16,393 bases of DNA from JACQXM01 sp964569425 (lineage in GTDB: Bacteria > Planctomycetota > Phycisphaerae > UBA1845), in the NCBI GenBank assembly GCA_964569425.1, contig CAZMVD010000095.1:1-16393 (forward strand), given 5' to 3'. Position 1 is the first letter of the stretch, and each line of letters begins with the position of its first letter. This document shows, one piece after another, positions 1 to 8,254 of this stretch. The notes beneath the pieces are model-generated. The model did no database searches and was not told the DNA's origin. It saw only the letters and a program-made list of their open reading frames with translations. A program made the translations under genes and the position numbers.

Positions 1-886
1 CAATGTTCACACCATCAAGCAATAGAACCGCACCGTCACGTTTGCTCAGCTTACTGCCATCAAACTCGAGGTTCCCACCGATCGTCGCCGAGCGAAGGGA
101 GATCATCGTGTCGCGGACAAACGTCTTTCGGAAGTAAGCGCTTCCCTGGACGTCAATGTGGTCCCCGTTAAATCCACCTGTGCCTTGATTGAAGAATTGT
201 GCACCATCGCATTCGAGGTGTGCACCGACTCGGCCGCCGCTGAAGTTTACTTCACCTTGAGCAAGAAAGTTATCGGTTAGAACGGCGCTTCCCCGAACGT
301 TGATCTTGCTGGCATTCAAGGCCACTCTGGCTGGATTAATAAACTGTCCGTGCCTACAGTCCAGGTCGCCGGTAATCGTCGCGCCAATCAGTCGAAACTC
401 ACCCTGCGCCCGAAAGCCGTTTCGCAAGGCGACGGTCCCCAAAACAGTCAGGCCGTCGGCCTTTACAGGCCCCACGTGCGTGCCGTCCAAGTGAAGGCCG
501 GCAAGCTCGGCCCTGTACAAGAGCACACCCTCAGGGATCGATGAATGCCAGATGGAGAGTGGGAACGGACAGCGAACGAACTTCAGATCGACAGGTCCGT
601 CGATTCGGACACCTCTTACTTGAATTCCACGGGCCGTAATCCACTGCCGTGCTTGGGTATCAAGGCAAAGCCATTCAAGTTTGTCGGCGTGAATCACGCG
701 AGTTTCTGGCCAGTCGGAAGCGCCGGACAATCTATCGGCCTCTGGGTTGCCCTCCGCGTAATCCGCGACGCCGCCCGATGCAATTGCCGTGAAAAGTACT
801 TCATCGGCTGCGCTGAGCCTTCGACCCGTATCGTCGTCAATACCAAAACGGGTGGTGGCCAATTCGATTAATGCGTGTTTATCCAT
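1..886 (-). CDS. Repeat-rich, probably beta-helical (pentapeptide-like) protein, partial
   Basis: An open frame starts at an ATG at 886 and stays open for 295 codons to the left edge, so the 3' end is missing. The protein opens MDKHALIELATTRFG. A charged segment follows (residues about 15-75, including SDWPETRVIHADKLEWL). From about residue 90 onward there are repeated short strands of the type G-x-hydrophobic-x-hydrophobic ending in G or A, for example LIGATITGDLDC, NASKINVRGSAVL, GGRVGAHLECDGAQF and SATIGGNLEFDGS. This layout resembles bacterial proteins annotated as pentapeptide-repeat-like or 'membrane-associated oxidoreductase', whose function is unknown; the oxidoreductase name has no visible support here. 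No signal peptide or transmembrane segment is seen. No Shine-Dalgarno sequence precedes the ATG. The DNA is visibly lower in GC than the operon upstream, which may mean a different origin. The coding call is firm, the family call moderate. Confidence 0.8.
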   Translation of the reverse strand, partial: MDKHALIELATTRFGIDDDTGRRLSAADEVLFTAIASGGVADYAEGNPEADRLSGASDWPETRVIHADKLEWLCLDTQARQWITARGIQVRGVRIDGPVDLKFVRCPFPLSIWHSSIPEGVLLYRAELAGLHLDGTHVGPVKADGLTVLGTVALRNGFRAQGEFRLIGATITGDLDCRHGQFINPARVALNASKINVRGSAVLTDNFLAQGEVNFSGGRVGAHLECDGAQFFNQGTGGFNGDHIDVQGSAYFRKTFVRDTMISLRSATIGGNLEFDGSKLSKRDGAVLLLDGVNI

Positions 887-1256
887 AGAGTCGCTGCGCT
901 GAACCTGTGCCAAACAAGGCAGTGGGTTGCTTTGAAGAGGCAAAATCAGGGCACCGTACCCGATTATCAGCCGGGCAAAGCGCCACTCGATCCGTTCGAC
1001 TTTGGCATCGGATGGGGGCATTCCAAGGGTCCGAAACTACCGCCGTCAGCGAGTAGGGTCAAGCAAGGCGAGGCCGTGACGTGCAACAGTGCCGCCTCCG
1101 GGCTGCCTGATGCAAACCGTGCAAGAAACCGTCATGCCACACCAGGAATGTCTCGACGAGCGTGAATAGACGCCGCCGTGTGACGACGTGTCCAACACCA
1201 AGGCGTTGCAGCCCCACAGCCCAGGGTTGGCGCGCAGCGACCACCCTGAAAACCAC
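887..1256. other. Intergenic gap, no gene recognised
   Basis: These 370 bases separate the end of the large polysaccharide operon from the next gene. Frames on both strands give only short peptides with no recognisable motif. An imperfect hairpin around 1222-1248 (CAGGGT/ACCCTG arms) has no T-tract following it in the leftward direction, so I do not call it a terminator. I see no convincing promoter. A base-composition change appears to fall in this interval. Confidence 0.5.
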
Positions 1257-2243
1257 CTACGGCCCCCACACCCAATGGTCCAGCCCCACCCAGCGGACCA
1301 GCGGATCGTGGTAGGCGATGCCCAGCGCAATAAGCAGCCAGGAGACGATCGACGCAATCATCATCGGATCCTTCAGGATAATCTCCGTCGGGCCGGCGTG
1401 AATGCCCAACTCCGTGAGCATCGCATAGCGAAAGATGCCATACACCACGATCGGCAGCGTGAAGAACAGGTGCTCCTTGTGAAACGGCGCCGGACTGCGC
1501 GAGGTCTCCATGGTATAGAGCAGGAACGTCATCACCGCGATGGCCGCCGAAACCGTAATCAGGTGCCCCAGCAACTGCGGCGTATAGCGCAGCAGCGTGG
1601 GGCGGTGCTGCGCCGCCGCCTCGCGGTCGCCGATCATGATGATCTCGCACCGCCGCTTGCCGAATCCGAAGAACAGGCACAGCGTAAAAACGCACGCGAT
1701 CAGCCATTCCGACGCGGGCACGCCCACCGCCGCCGCGCCCGCCCACGCGCGCAGCACAAACCCCGTGGCCAGCACGATCACGTCGAGAATCACGCGCCGC
1801 TTCAACGCCAAAGAATAGGCGACCATCATCAGAAAATAGAGCACCAGAATGGTCGTGGTCACGCGGTCGAGGGTCGTTGCGACCACGGCAATCGCCGCGC
1901 CCGCCAGCACCGCCGCCAGCAGCAGCGCCGTGACCGGCGAAATCGCCCCGCGCGCGATAGGTCGATTCCGCTTGGTCGGATGACTGGCGTCGGCCTCGCG
2001 GTCGATGGTGTCGTTAATGGCGTAAATGGCACTGGCCGTCAGGCAGAACGCCAGGAAGGCAATGAGCGCATTCGCCAGCGAGTCGAGCGAACCCAGTTTC
2101 AGCCCCGCCGCCGGACCCGCGAACACGATGATGTTTTTGACCCATTGCTGCGGGCGCATCAACGCGATCACGTCGCGCACCGTCAGGTCGGTATCGGTGC
2201 GGGCCACTCCGGCGTCCACCATGTTGGCTCCGTCGCGCTTCAT
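1257..2243 (-). CDS. UbiA-family prenyltransferase, decaprenyl-phosphate phosphoribosyltransferase-like
   Basis: A 328-residue polytopic membrane protein of the UbiA superfamily. The first Asp-rich motif, NDTIDREADASHPTKRNRP, lies at residues 77-95. The second conserved region runs about 143-171 (YSLALKRR, then LDVIVLATGFVLRAWAGA), followed by KRRCE at 197-201. The LRPQQWVKN-like start (MRPQQWVKN, 29-37) and the GFVLRAWAGA block are typical of decaprenyl-phosphate phosphoribosyltransferases, which transfer ribose-5-phosphate from PRPP to a polyprenyl phosphate, rather than of quinone- or heme-pathway UbiA enzymes. In mycobacteria this is the first committed step toward the lipid-linked arabinose donor. 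Here it is the last gene of the operon, 5 bp after the TPR stop codon and without a Shine-Dalgarno sequence, so translational coupling is likely. No epimerase (DprE-like) or phosphatase partner is visible. Met8 is an alternative start. Family certain; exact substrate inferred. Confidence 0.85.
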   Translation of the reverse strand: MKRDGANMVDAGVARTDTDLTVRDVIALMRPQQWVKNIIVFAGPAAGLKLGSLDSLANALIAFLAFCLTASAIYAINDTIDREADASHPTKRNRPIARGAISPVTALLLAAVLAGAAIAVVATTLDRVTTTILVLYFLMMVAYSLALKRRVILDVIVLATGFVLRAWAGAAAVGVPASEWLIACVFTLCLFFGFGKRRCEIIMIGDREAAAQHRPTLLRYTPQLLGHLITVSAAIAVMTFLLYTMETSRSPAPFHKEHLFFTLPIVVYGIFRYAMLTELGIHAGPTEIILKDPMMIASIVSWLLIALGIAYHDPLVRWVGLDHWVWGP

Positions 2244-2248
2244 GGGGC

Positions 2249-5200
2249 TCAGTTGCCGTCCGTGCCGCCGGCAGCGCCCCCGGCGGGTGCACTGGCGGCA
2301 TCGCCCGCCTCGGCGGGCGCCGAACGCTGGTTCAGCCGCGCCCGGTCCTTCTCACTCAAGCCGCCGAGTTTCCGATCCAACTGCCGGGCGCGCTCGAAGT
2401 TCGTGGCCGCTTCCTCCATCTTGCCCTGAGCTTCAAGCACCAGCCCCAGGTGGTAGGTCGCTGCCGTCAGCGAGTGCGATTGACCGGCCAACTGCCGGCA
2501 TTCCAGGAACTTCCGCCGCGCGCCCTCCAGGTCGCCGAGGCGCATGAGCACCATGCCGTGCGTGTCCAGCATTTCAGCGGTCTCCTCTCCGCCGGCCTGC
2601 AGAAACCGCTGCAACGCGCCCTGTGCGTCCTGCGGGCGTTTGAGATCCTCGCTATACAGCCACGCCAGCGCGTTGATCGGTTCCGCCCACCGCGGAGCGA
2701 GCTGCGCCGCCTGAAGAAATCTCGATTCCGCCTGTGCATAATCCTTTTGATTGTACAGGCACAAGCCGGCGTGGTAGGTCGCCTCGGCAGCACTGGCGGG
2801 AACCTCGCGCGCGATCGCCTCCAGCCAGTCGAGCCCCACCTGGCGGAGTTCGGCATCCGTACCTTGCAGGCTCAACATTCGCGCGGCGATCAGCCACGAA
2901 GCCGCGTCGGCCGGCGCCGAACCGCGCCGCGTCTCGGCCGCTTCCCGGATTCGCTTGAAGTCGCCGCGACGGCCGTAAAACTGGAGGAGTTCCTGAAACG
3001 CCTCCGGTGCTTCTGCCGAAAGGGTCAGAGCGGTACCGTACAGCACGGCCGCCCGATCCATGTCGCCGGTGCCTTCGTACAGTCGCGCCAGCGCCCCGAC
3101 CTCCGCAGGCGTGCGCCGCGCCGGGGGCGTTCGTTCCAGCCACTCGATGCCGCGCCGCGCCTGATCGAGGTTGATGTACACCGCGGCCAGCTTGCGCACC
3201 GCCGCGGGCCATTGCGGGCGAACTTCCAGCGCGTGGCGCAGCGGCCCGACCGCCCGTTCATAGTCCCCCTGAAACATGGCGATATCCGCCACCGCCAGGA
3301 GCAGGTCCACGTCGTCGGGCCATTGCGCGAGCCCGGACGATGCCACGTTCGTCGCTTGCGCCAGATCGCGCCGCTGCATGTGCACCGCAGTCAACAGGCG
3401 ATGGGCGCGCGGCGACGGCACGCGCAGGGCAATGGCACGCTCCAATGCCGCCGCGGCGATATCCAGTTGCGGCGGATCCGACGTGATCAGCCATTGGGCT
3501 TCGAGCACCAGGGCACGCGGATCGTCCGGGGCGGTCTTCACGCGCCGTTTCACGATCGCGTCCGCTTCCGCCCGTTCCGCGCTGTCGCCGGATATCAACA
3601 GCTCGGCGAGCGCCAGCGACTCCGCCGGGTCTTCGCCCCGTGCGGCCACCGCGCGCCGCGCGAGTGCCACCTGCTTGTCTCTTCGACCGCGTGTGGCCCA
3701 GAACTCGGCCGCCCCGGCCAGCAGATCGGAGTTCTGGGGATGAGCCGCGACCGCTTCCTCGACCACCCGCTCCGACTCCTCAGACCGGCCCAGCGTCACC
3801 AGCGTCTGCACCAGCACCCAGCGATGTTCCGCGTCCGGGTGCGCCGCCAGCGCCGCGCGAACGGCCTGCTCCGCTTCGTCGCTGCGGTCCTGCGCGATGA
3901 GCACCCGCGCCAGCGTCCAGAGCAGCGATGGCGAAGCGGGCACCGCAGCCAGCGCCTGGCGCGCGATTTCCTCGGCGCGCGCAGACTGCCCGGCGCGCAT
4001 CTGCAGATCCGCCGTCACCGCCGCCCACTCGGCATCGGAACTCCGCAGATGCAGCAACGCCTCCGCCGATTCCGCCGCCGCCGTGATGTTGTTGCCGCGA
4101 AGATGCCGCTCGGTTTGAAGACGCAGTACGTCCGGCGACATGGGGCTCGACTCCGCCAGCCGGCTCAGGGCCGCGTCCGCCTCTTCAAAGCGCCCTTGCC
4201 GCTTCAACGCCTGCACCAGCCGAAACCCCACCGGGCCCGCTCCCAGATCGGGCTGTTGCGCGATCGCCCGGCGATAGGATTCCGTCGCCTCAGCGGGCCG
4301 CCCGCCGATTTCATGCGCCGTGCCCAGCAGTGCGTGCGCCGCAGACCAATTGGGTCGAGTGGCCACGCAAGGCTCCAGCAGTCGCACAGCTTTTTCAGCA
4401 GATGTCGGCGTGGGGTCGAGCCGCAACAGCGCGGCGGCCTGCTCCACGCGCCAGGTCAAACCGGCGTCGCCTTCCACCGCGCGGATTTCCTGCGCCAGGC
4501 GAATTCCTTCCTCCTGCGAGGTCGCCAGTCGACCGAGTCTCTGGCGCAATCCGATATCACCGGGCCGCAGATCGGCCGCCCGGCGCAACGCCGCCAAACC
4601 CCGTTCACGATCGTTGGCGTTCAGCATCCGCTCGCCCAGCGCCGCGTACATTCGCCCCTTGGCCGCATCGTCGCCTGCGTCCGACGCGATCAACGCCTCC
4701 GCTTCTTCGACCCGCCCCATCGCGGCAAGCCATTGCACGCGCAGCTCTCGTGGCTCTGCCGCTTCGCTCCATCGCGCCTCCATCGCCTTGATGACCGATT
4801 CGGCCGATTCCGGCGCCGGACCCGCGAGCAGGAACCGGACGTACTCCGCGGCAATCGTCAGCCCCGTTTCGGGATCACCCATCCGCGCATCCAGCACCTC
4901 GCGCAATCCCGTGGGGTATCCCGCCAACGCGAAGCATGTCGCCAGCGATCGTGCGGTCGCTTCGTCTGGCGGTGATTGAGCGGCCAGAGTTCGCAGCGCT
5001 TCGACCATGGCCGGATTGTCCGCCGGGGCGCGGCGATTCTGGACCGCATCCATCATGTCGGCAGCGAGCAATACCGTGCGGACCTGGTTCGCTTCACCCG
5101 GCGTCGTCGTTGGTAGTTGGCTCAGGTGGTTTCGAGCCGCTGCGGGGCGGCCTAGCTGCAACTCGATCCGGGCCAGGGTCAACCGCACACCCGTCGATTG

Positions 5201-6481
5201 CGGCTCAATCGCCACCAGGCGCCGATAAGCGTCCGCCGCAGCTTCCCAGGATTCCGTTTGCGAGTACGCCTGCGCCAGCATTCGCAACGTCGTCGGATCG
5301 CTGGGTCGCCGCCGCAGCACGTCCTCCAACGTTGCCACGGCCTGAAACGGCGCACCGCTGTACAGGGCCCGCGTGCCTTGCAACGCCTGCGTCCACAGGC
5401 GAATCACCTCAGTCGATTCCGTCGACTGGTTCAACGTGGCCAGGCATTCGTCGGCTTTGTCCAATCGGCGTGCGTTCAGGTACAACTCCGCGGCGCGGGC
5501 CACAAGCGAAAGTTCGCGATCACTCGCGGCGGCAAGCAGGGCATCGGCGGCGGAGGACATTTCATCGGGGTCCCCGGTTCGCGTCGCCCAGGTGGCACGC
5601 ACCAGCATCAGCCCGGAATGTTTCGGTGCCACCGCGGCGGCACGGACCAGCAGGGGACGGGCGTCTTCCAGGCGACCCTGTTCCGTGTAATAGGATGCCC
5701 CGGTTAGCAGGACCGCCGGCCCATTCGGGTCGCGCTCCAGCGCCTTAGCGAGATGATGCTCGGCCGCCGCGAAATCCCGCCGTGTGGAATACAGTGCGAA
5801 CGCCGCCAGGTGCACAGAGGCGTCGTCTTCGCCAATCGCCAGTGCTCGCTCGAGGAGCGCTTCAGCGTCGTCCTGGCGATCCAACTCCACGGTGTACAGA
5901 CCCAGCAACGAGGGATACAGCGCCGCGGACTGCGGATTGCGCGCCAGCGCCTCCTCCAGCACCTGGGCCGATTCCGCATGTCGTCGTTGGCCGCGCAGTG
6001 CCCCTGCGAGGGTCAGCACCGCATCCGACGAATCGGGCGCCAGGGTCACCCAGACCTTGGCATGTTCCTCGGCCAGGGGAAAATCCCCCAGGCGCAACAG
6101 CAACTCGGCCAATCGCCCGCGTGCCTTGGCGTTGCTCGGCTCGCCGCGCACCAGACGTTGCAGGGTGCGAACCGCCGCTCCCACGGCCTGCGGAGACTCC
6201 GCGATCTCTTCGTAAAGAACATCCGCGTAAGCCGCCAGCGCCTCCTGGTCGTCCTCGCGGCGGTTCAGGTATTGGCGGTACGCCGTTGCGGCTGCCCCCC
6301 ACTGTTCGGCTGCGGCGGCGTCGCGCGCCTGGGCCAGCAGCTTCTCCGTGTTCTTCGTTCGTTGATAGCGGTACGCCACATAGCCCCCTCCGCCCAGCAC
6401 GCCGGCCAGCAGCAGGAGCACCAGCAGCAGTCTTACGCCGCGCAGCTTTCGCCTACCACGCGATGATCGTTGGTTTGCCAT
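2249..6481 (-). CDS. Giant membrane-anchored TPR-repeat protein
   Basis: A 1410-residue protein. A basic N-terminus (residues 1-16) is followed by one transmembrane helix (about 17-37), so most of the protein should lie outside the cytoplasm. Almost all of the remainder, about 45-1380, is tandem TPR-type helical hairpins with the usual spaced A/G/Y/P pattern, for example AATAYRQYLNRREDDQEALAAY, EAADAYRRLVAIEPQ and ATNFERARQLD. It ends in a low-complexity Ala/Gly/Pro tail (SAPAEAGDAASAPAGGAAGGT). TPR arrays bind other proteins. In exosortase/PEP-CTERM polysaccharide loci a long TPR protein (PrsT-type) is a common companion, thought to scaffold assembly or export, though its biochemical role is not established. 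This one is longer than the roughly 900 residues I associate with PrsT, so I give no symbol. It begins 60 bp after the transferase stop and ends 5 bp before the prenyltransferase. Confidence 0.92.
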   Translation of the reverse strand: MANQRSSRGRRKLRGVRLLLVLLLLAGVLGGGGYVAYRYQRTKNTEKLLAQARDAAAAEQWGAAATAYRQYLNRREDDQEALAAYADVLYEEIAESPQAVGAAVRTLQRLVRGEPSNAKARGRLAELLLRLGDFPLAEEHAKVWVTLAPDSSDAVLTLAGALRGQRRHAESAQVLEEALARNPQSAALYPSLLGLYTVELDRQDDAEALLERALAIGEDDASVHLAAFALYSTRRDFAAAEHHLAKALERDPNGPAVLLTGASYYTEQGRLEDARPLLVRAAAVAPKHSGLMLVRATWATRTGDPDEMSSAADALLAAASDRELSLVARAAELYLNARRLDKADECLATLNQSTESTEVIRLWTQALQGTRALYSGAPFQAVATLEDVLRRRPSDPTTLRMLAQAYSQTESWEAAADAYRRLVAIEPQSTGVRLTLARIELQLGRPAAARNHLSQLPTTTPGEANQVRTVLLAADMMDAVQNRRAPADNPAMVEALRTLAAQSPPDEATARSLATCFALAGYPTGLREVLDARMGDPETGLTIAAEYVRFLLAGPAPESAESVIKAMEARWSEAAEPRELRVQWLAAMGRVEEAEALIASDAGDDAAKGRMYAALGERMLNANDRERGLAALRRAADLRPGDIGLRQRLGRLATSQEEGIRLAQEIRAVEGDAGLTWRVEQAAALLRLDPTPTSAEKAVRLLEPCVATRPNWSAAHALLGTAHEIGGRPAEATESYRRAIAQQPDLGAGPVGFRLVQALKRQGRFEEADAALSRLAESSPMSPDVLRLQTERHLRGNNITAAAESAEALLHLRSSDAEWAAVTADLQMRAGQSARAEEIARQALAAVPASPSLLWTLARVLIAQDRSDEAEQAVRAALAAHPDAEHRWVLVQTLVTLGRSEESERVVEEAVAAHPQNSDLLAGAAEFWATRGRRDKQVALARRAVAARGEDPAESLALAELLISGDSAERAEADAIVKRRVKTAPDDPRALVLEAQWLITSDPPQLDIAAAALERAIALRVPSPRAHRLLTAVHMQRRDLAQATNVASSGLAQWPDDVDLLLAVADIAMFQGDYERAVGPLRHALEVRPQWPAAVRKLAAVYINLDQARRGIEWLERTPPARRTPAEVGALARLYEGTGDMDRAAVLYGTALTLSAEAPEAFQELLQFYGRRGDFKRIREAAETRRGSAPADAASWLIAARMLSLQGTDAELRQVGLDWLEAIAREVPASAAEATYHAGLCLYNQKDYAQAESRFLQAAQLAPRWAEPINALAWLYSEDLKRPQDAQGALQRFLQAGGEETAEMLDTHGMVLMRLGDLEGARRKFLECRQLAGQSHSLTAATYHLGLVLEAQGKMEEAATNFERARQLDRKLGGLSEKDRARLNQRSAPAEAGDAASAPAGGAAGGTDGN

Positions 6482-6541
6482 AATGGGTGATGATCTCCCG
6501 AAAGGCCCCCGTGTCTCTGCGTTTCACGTCGCCGGACGGTA

Positions 6542-8194
6542 TCAGGTTGCGGCGGAGACGGAATCCGCAGCCGGGCTCGTCCCTGCGTCCCTGTGAATGC
6601 GCCCTGATTCCACGCAAATGCCCCGGCGTGCCAGCCGCCGCGCCAGGCGGACGACACGATGCGGCGCAAAAACGGTGACGGGAGTGTACAACAAGATCAA
6701 TAGGTCCAGCCAGAGGGACTGGTGCCGGGCGTACTCCACGTCATAATAAATCCATTCCTGAAAATCCGACGTCCCCGCATTTCGCAGTCGCAGCACCTGC
6801 CACAGTCCGGTGATCCCCGGACGAACCGACAACCGCGTGCGCCGCCACCCGGGGCAAAGCTGGTTTTCCCGGTCCGGCGAGGGCCGCGGACCCACCAGGC
6901 TCATTTCGCCCTTAAGCACGTTCCATAGTTGCGGCAGTTCGTCGACGTTATAGCGCCGCAGCCAGTGCCCGATCGGTGTCAGCCGGGGGTCATCTGATAT
7001 CTTGAACTGCGGACCGTCGACCTCGTTCAGCGCCCGCAACTCCTTCTGCTTCTCGGCGGCATCAGCCACCATCGTCCGGAACTTCAAGCAGCGAAATTCC
7101 CGTCCGCCCAGGCCCTGACGCAAGTCGCCATACAGCACCGGCCCGCGCGACGTCAACTTGATCAGTGCGGCGACCACCAGGAACAAAGGCATGTGAAACA
7201 ACAGCCCCAGACCGGCCCCCGCGATATCCAGGGCGCGCTTCGCCGTGCGATAGCCCCAATCGCCGCGAAACTTCTGGTCCATCCACGCGCCCGGGAATAA
7301 CGGACCCGCCGCCCGTCCGTCCGCCTCGGCATTGCCTGAGTGGTCCTTCTCTCGTGTCAATGTTCGCCGTCGCCGGCCCTGGTTTGGGCGCAACGGGCCC
7401 GGGGCGCACTCGACCGCCGCATTACTCCGTGCCGATCGGATCTCAACGGCCGAGCGCTCGCCTGCGGCATCCTCGGCATCGCGATCCCATGGTCCATTTC
7501 GCTGACCGTTGCCACGCACCAGCCCGGCGAGGCTCGAAAGCACTCCCGGAGCGGCGCACCACTCCACGCGGACCTGATCGCTCAGCGCATGAATGCTCGA
7601 CAGACCCCATCCGTGCTTGATCAAGTGAGAAATAATAGTGCCCGTCGACCGACCCGCGGCGAACACAAAGGTCGCCGGGCCGAATGCGACATCGGTAAAC
7701 GCCGGAGAATCGAAGTAGTGACGCTCGACCTTCTTGACCGTACCCGCTGCATCGACCACCAGCGATTCCGGATACTGGGCGCTCGAAACCGCACCCGGTG
7801 GGCCGAACACCAGGGCGTCGCACCGATGTCGGGCCGCCGCCTCTTCCGCGGCGTCCCAGTTGACAATGGGCATCTCGCTGCCGTTGATAATCCAGCAACC
7901 CACGTCGCCGGGAAGCGGCGGGAGTTTCAACGACCCATCCGCTTCGTACCAGATGATGGACGTCGGGCCCGGCCAGGGGAGCACTTCCCCCAACGAGGGG
8001 CGCAGTCGTTCCGGTGCCAGTACGTGAATAGACCCGACGGCGCCGATCGCCCAGTGACAATACCAGTCGATCGGGTGTCGTGTGTGTAACTCACCGGACG
8101 CCGGCGGGCGCGCGCCATCCAGCACCTCCAGAAGAGGTTTTTCCTCGAAGTGAAGCAGCACGAGTTGGTGGTCGTTGCGGTTGAAAATGTCCAC
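6542..8194 (-). CDS. Phosphoglycosyl transferase (WcaJ/sugar transferase type) with fused N-terminal domain
   Basis: A 550-residue protein. The C-terminal half (about 315-510) is a complete bacterial sugar transferase domain (PF02397 type): KRALDI at 319-324, a hydrophobic membrane segment at about 325-348, FRTM at 372-375, DELPQLWNVLKGEMSLVGPRP spanning 418-438, and RPGITGLWQV at 458-467. These enzymes move a sugar-1-phosphate from a nucleotide sugar to undecaprenyl phosphate and start polysaccharide repeat-unit synthesis at the inner membrane. WcaJ-type enzymes usually carry several transmembrane helices before this domain. Here the N-terminal ~225 residues are soluble and look like a degenerate sugar nucleotidyltransferase: a CWIINGSEMPI strand at 100-110, GTVKKVERHYFDSP at 151-164, and ATFVFAAG at 174-181. 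A charged linker at about 226-310 joins the halves. The start is a GTG; GGAGG lies only 3 nt before it. Transferase identity is strong; the N-terminal assignment is tentative. Confidence 0.93.
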   Translation of the reverse strand: MDIFNRNDHQLVLLHFEEKPLLEVLDGARPPASGELHTRHPIDWYCHWAIGAVGSIHVLAPERLRPSLGEVLPWPGPTSIIWYEADGSLKLPPLPGDVGCWIINGSEMPIVNWDAAEEAAARHRCDALVFGPPGAVSSAQYPESLVVDAAGTVKKVERHYFDSPAFTDVAFGPATFVFAAGRSTGTIISHLIKHGWGLSSIHALSDQVRVEWCAAPGVLSSLAGLVRGNGQRNGPWDRDAEDAAGERSAVEIRSARSNAAVECAPGPLRPNQGRRRRTLTREKDHSGNAEADGRAAGPLFPGAWMDQKFRGDWGYRTAKRALDIAGAGLGLLFHMPLFLVVAALIKLTSRGPVLYGDLRQGLGGREFRCLKFRTMVADAAEKQKELRALNEVDGPQFKISDDPRLTPIGHWLRRYNVDELPQLWNVLKGEMSLVGPRPSPDRENQLCPGWRRTRLSVRPGITGLWQVLRLRNAGTSDFQEWIYYDVEYARHQSLWLDLLILLYTPVTVFAPHRVVRLARRLARRGICVESGRIHRDAGTSPAADSVSAAT

Positions 8195-8254
8195 ACGCCT
8201 CCATGGCGGAACTAGTGGTCTTGCCGATGGTCGACTGCGCGACCGCGCTGCGCA

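Noticed and set aside
877..886. TTATCCATA resembling a DnaA box
   Set aside because: Single isolated copy with a mismatch, at the start codon of a gene and far from the parS cluster.
898..912. Sigma54-like TGGCAC...GC with correct spacing upstream of the left gene
   Set aside because: The -12 box matches only at GC, and the predicted start would fall on the start codon itself, leaving no leader.
1222..1248. Possible terminator after the prenyltransferase gene
   Set aside because: The hairpin arms are imperfect, and the T-run lies on the wrong side for leftward transcription.
1188..2429. A 413-codon plus-strand frame opposite the prenyltransferase
   Set aside because: Composition is dominated by Arg, His and Gln, with no motif. 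The minus strand encodes a clear UbiA-family protein in the same DNA.
2450..4975. An 841-codon open frame on the plus strand opposite the TPR gene
   Set aside because: It is an antisense shadow caused by the high third-position GC of the TPR gene. The translation is Arg/Pro/Gln-rich without domains, while the minus-strand frame has continuous TPR pattern.
6521..6530. GTTTCACGTC resembling a parS half-site in the gap before the TPR gene
   Set aside because: Only one half-site matches; the second half GAAAC is missing.
7340..8089. A 249-codon plus-strand frame opposite the phosphoglycosyl transferase
   Set aside because: It shows no family features and is fully covered by a supported gene on the other strand.
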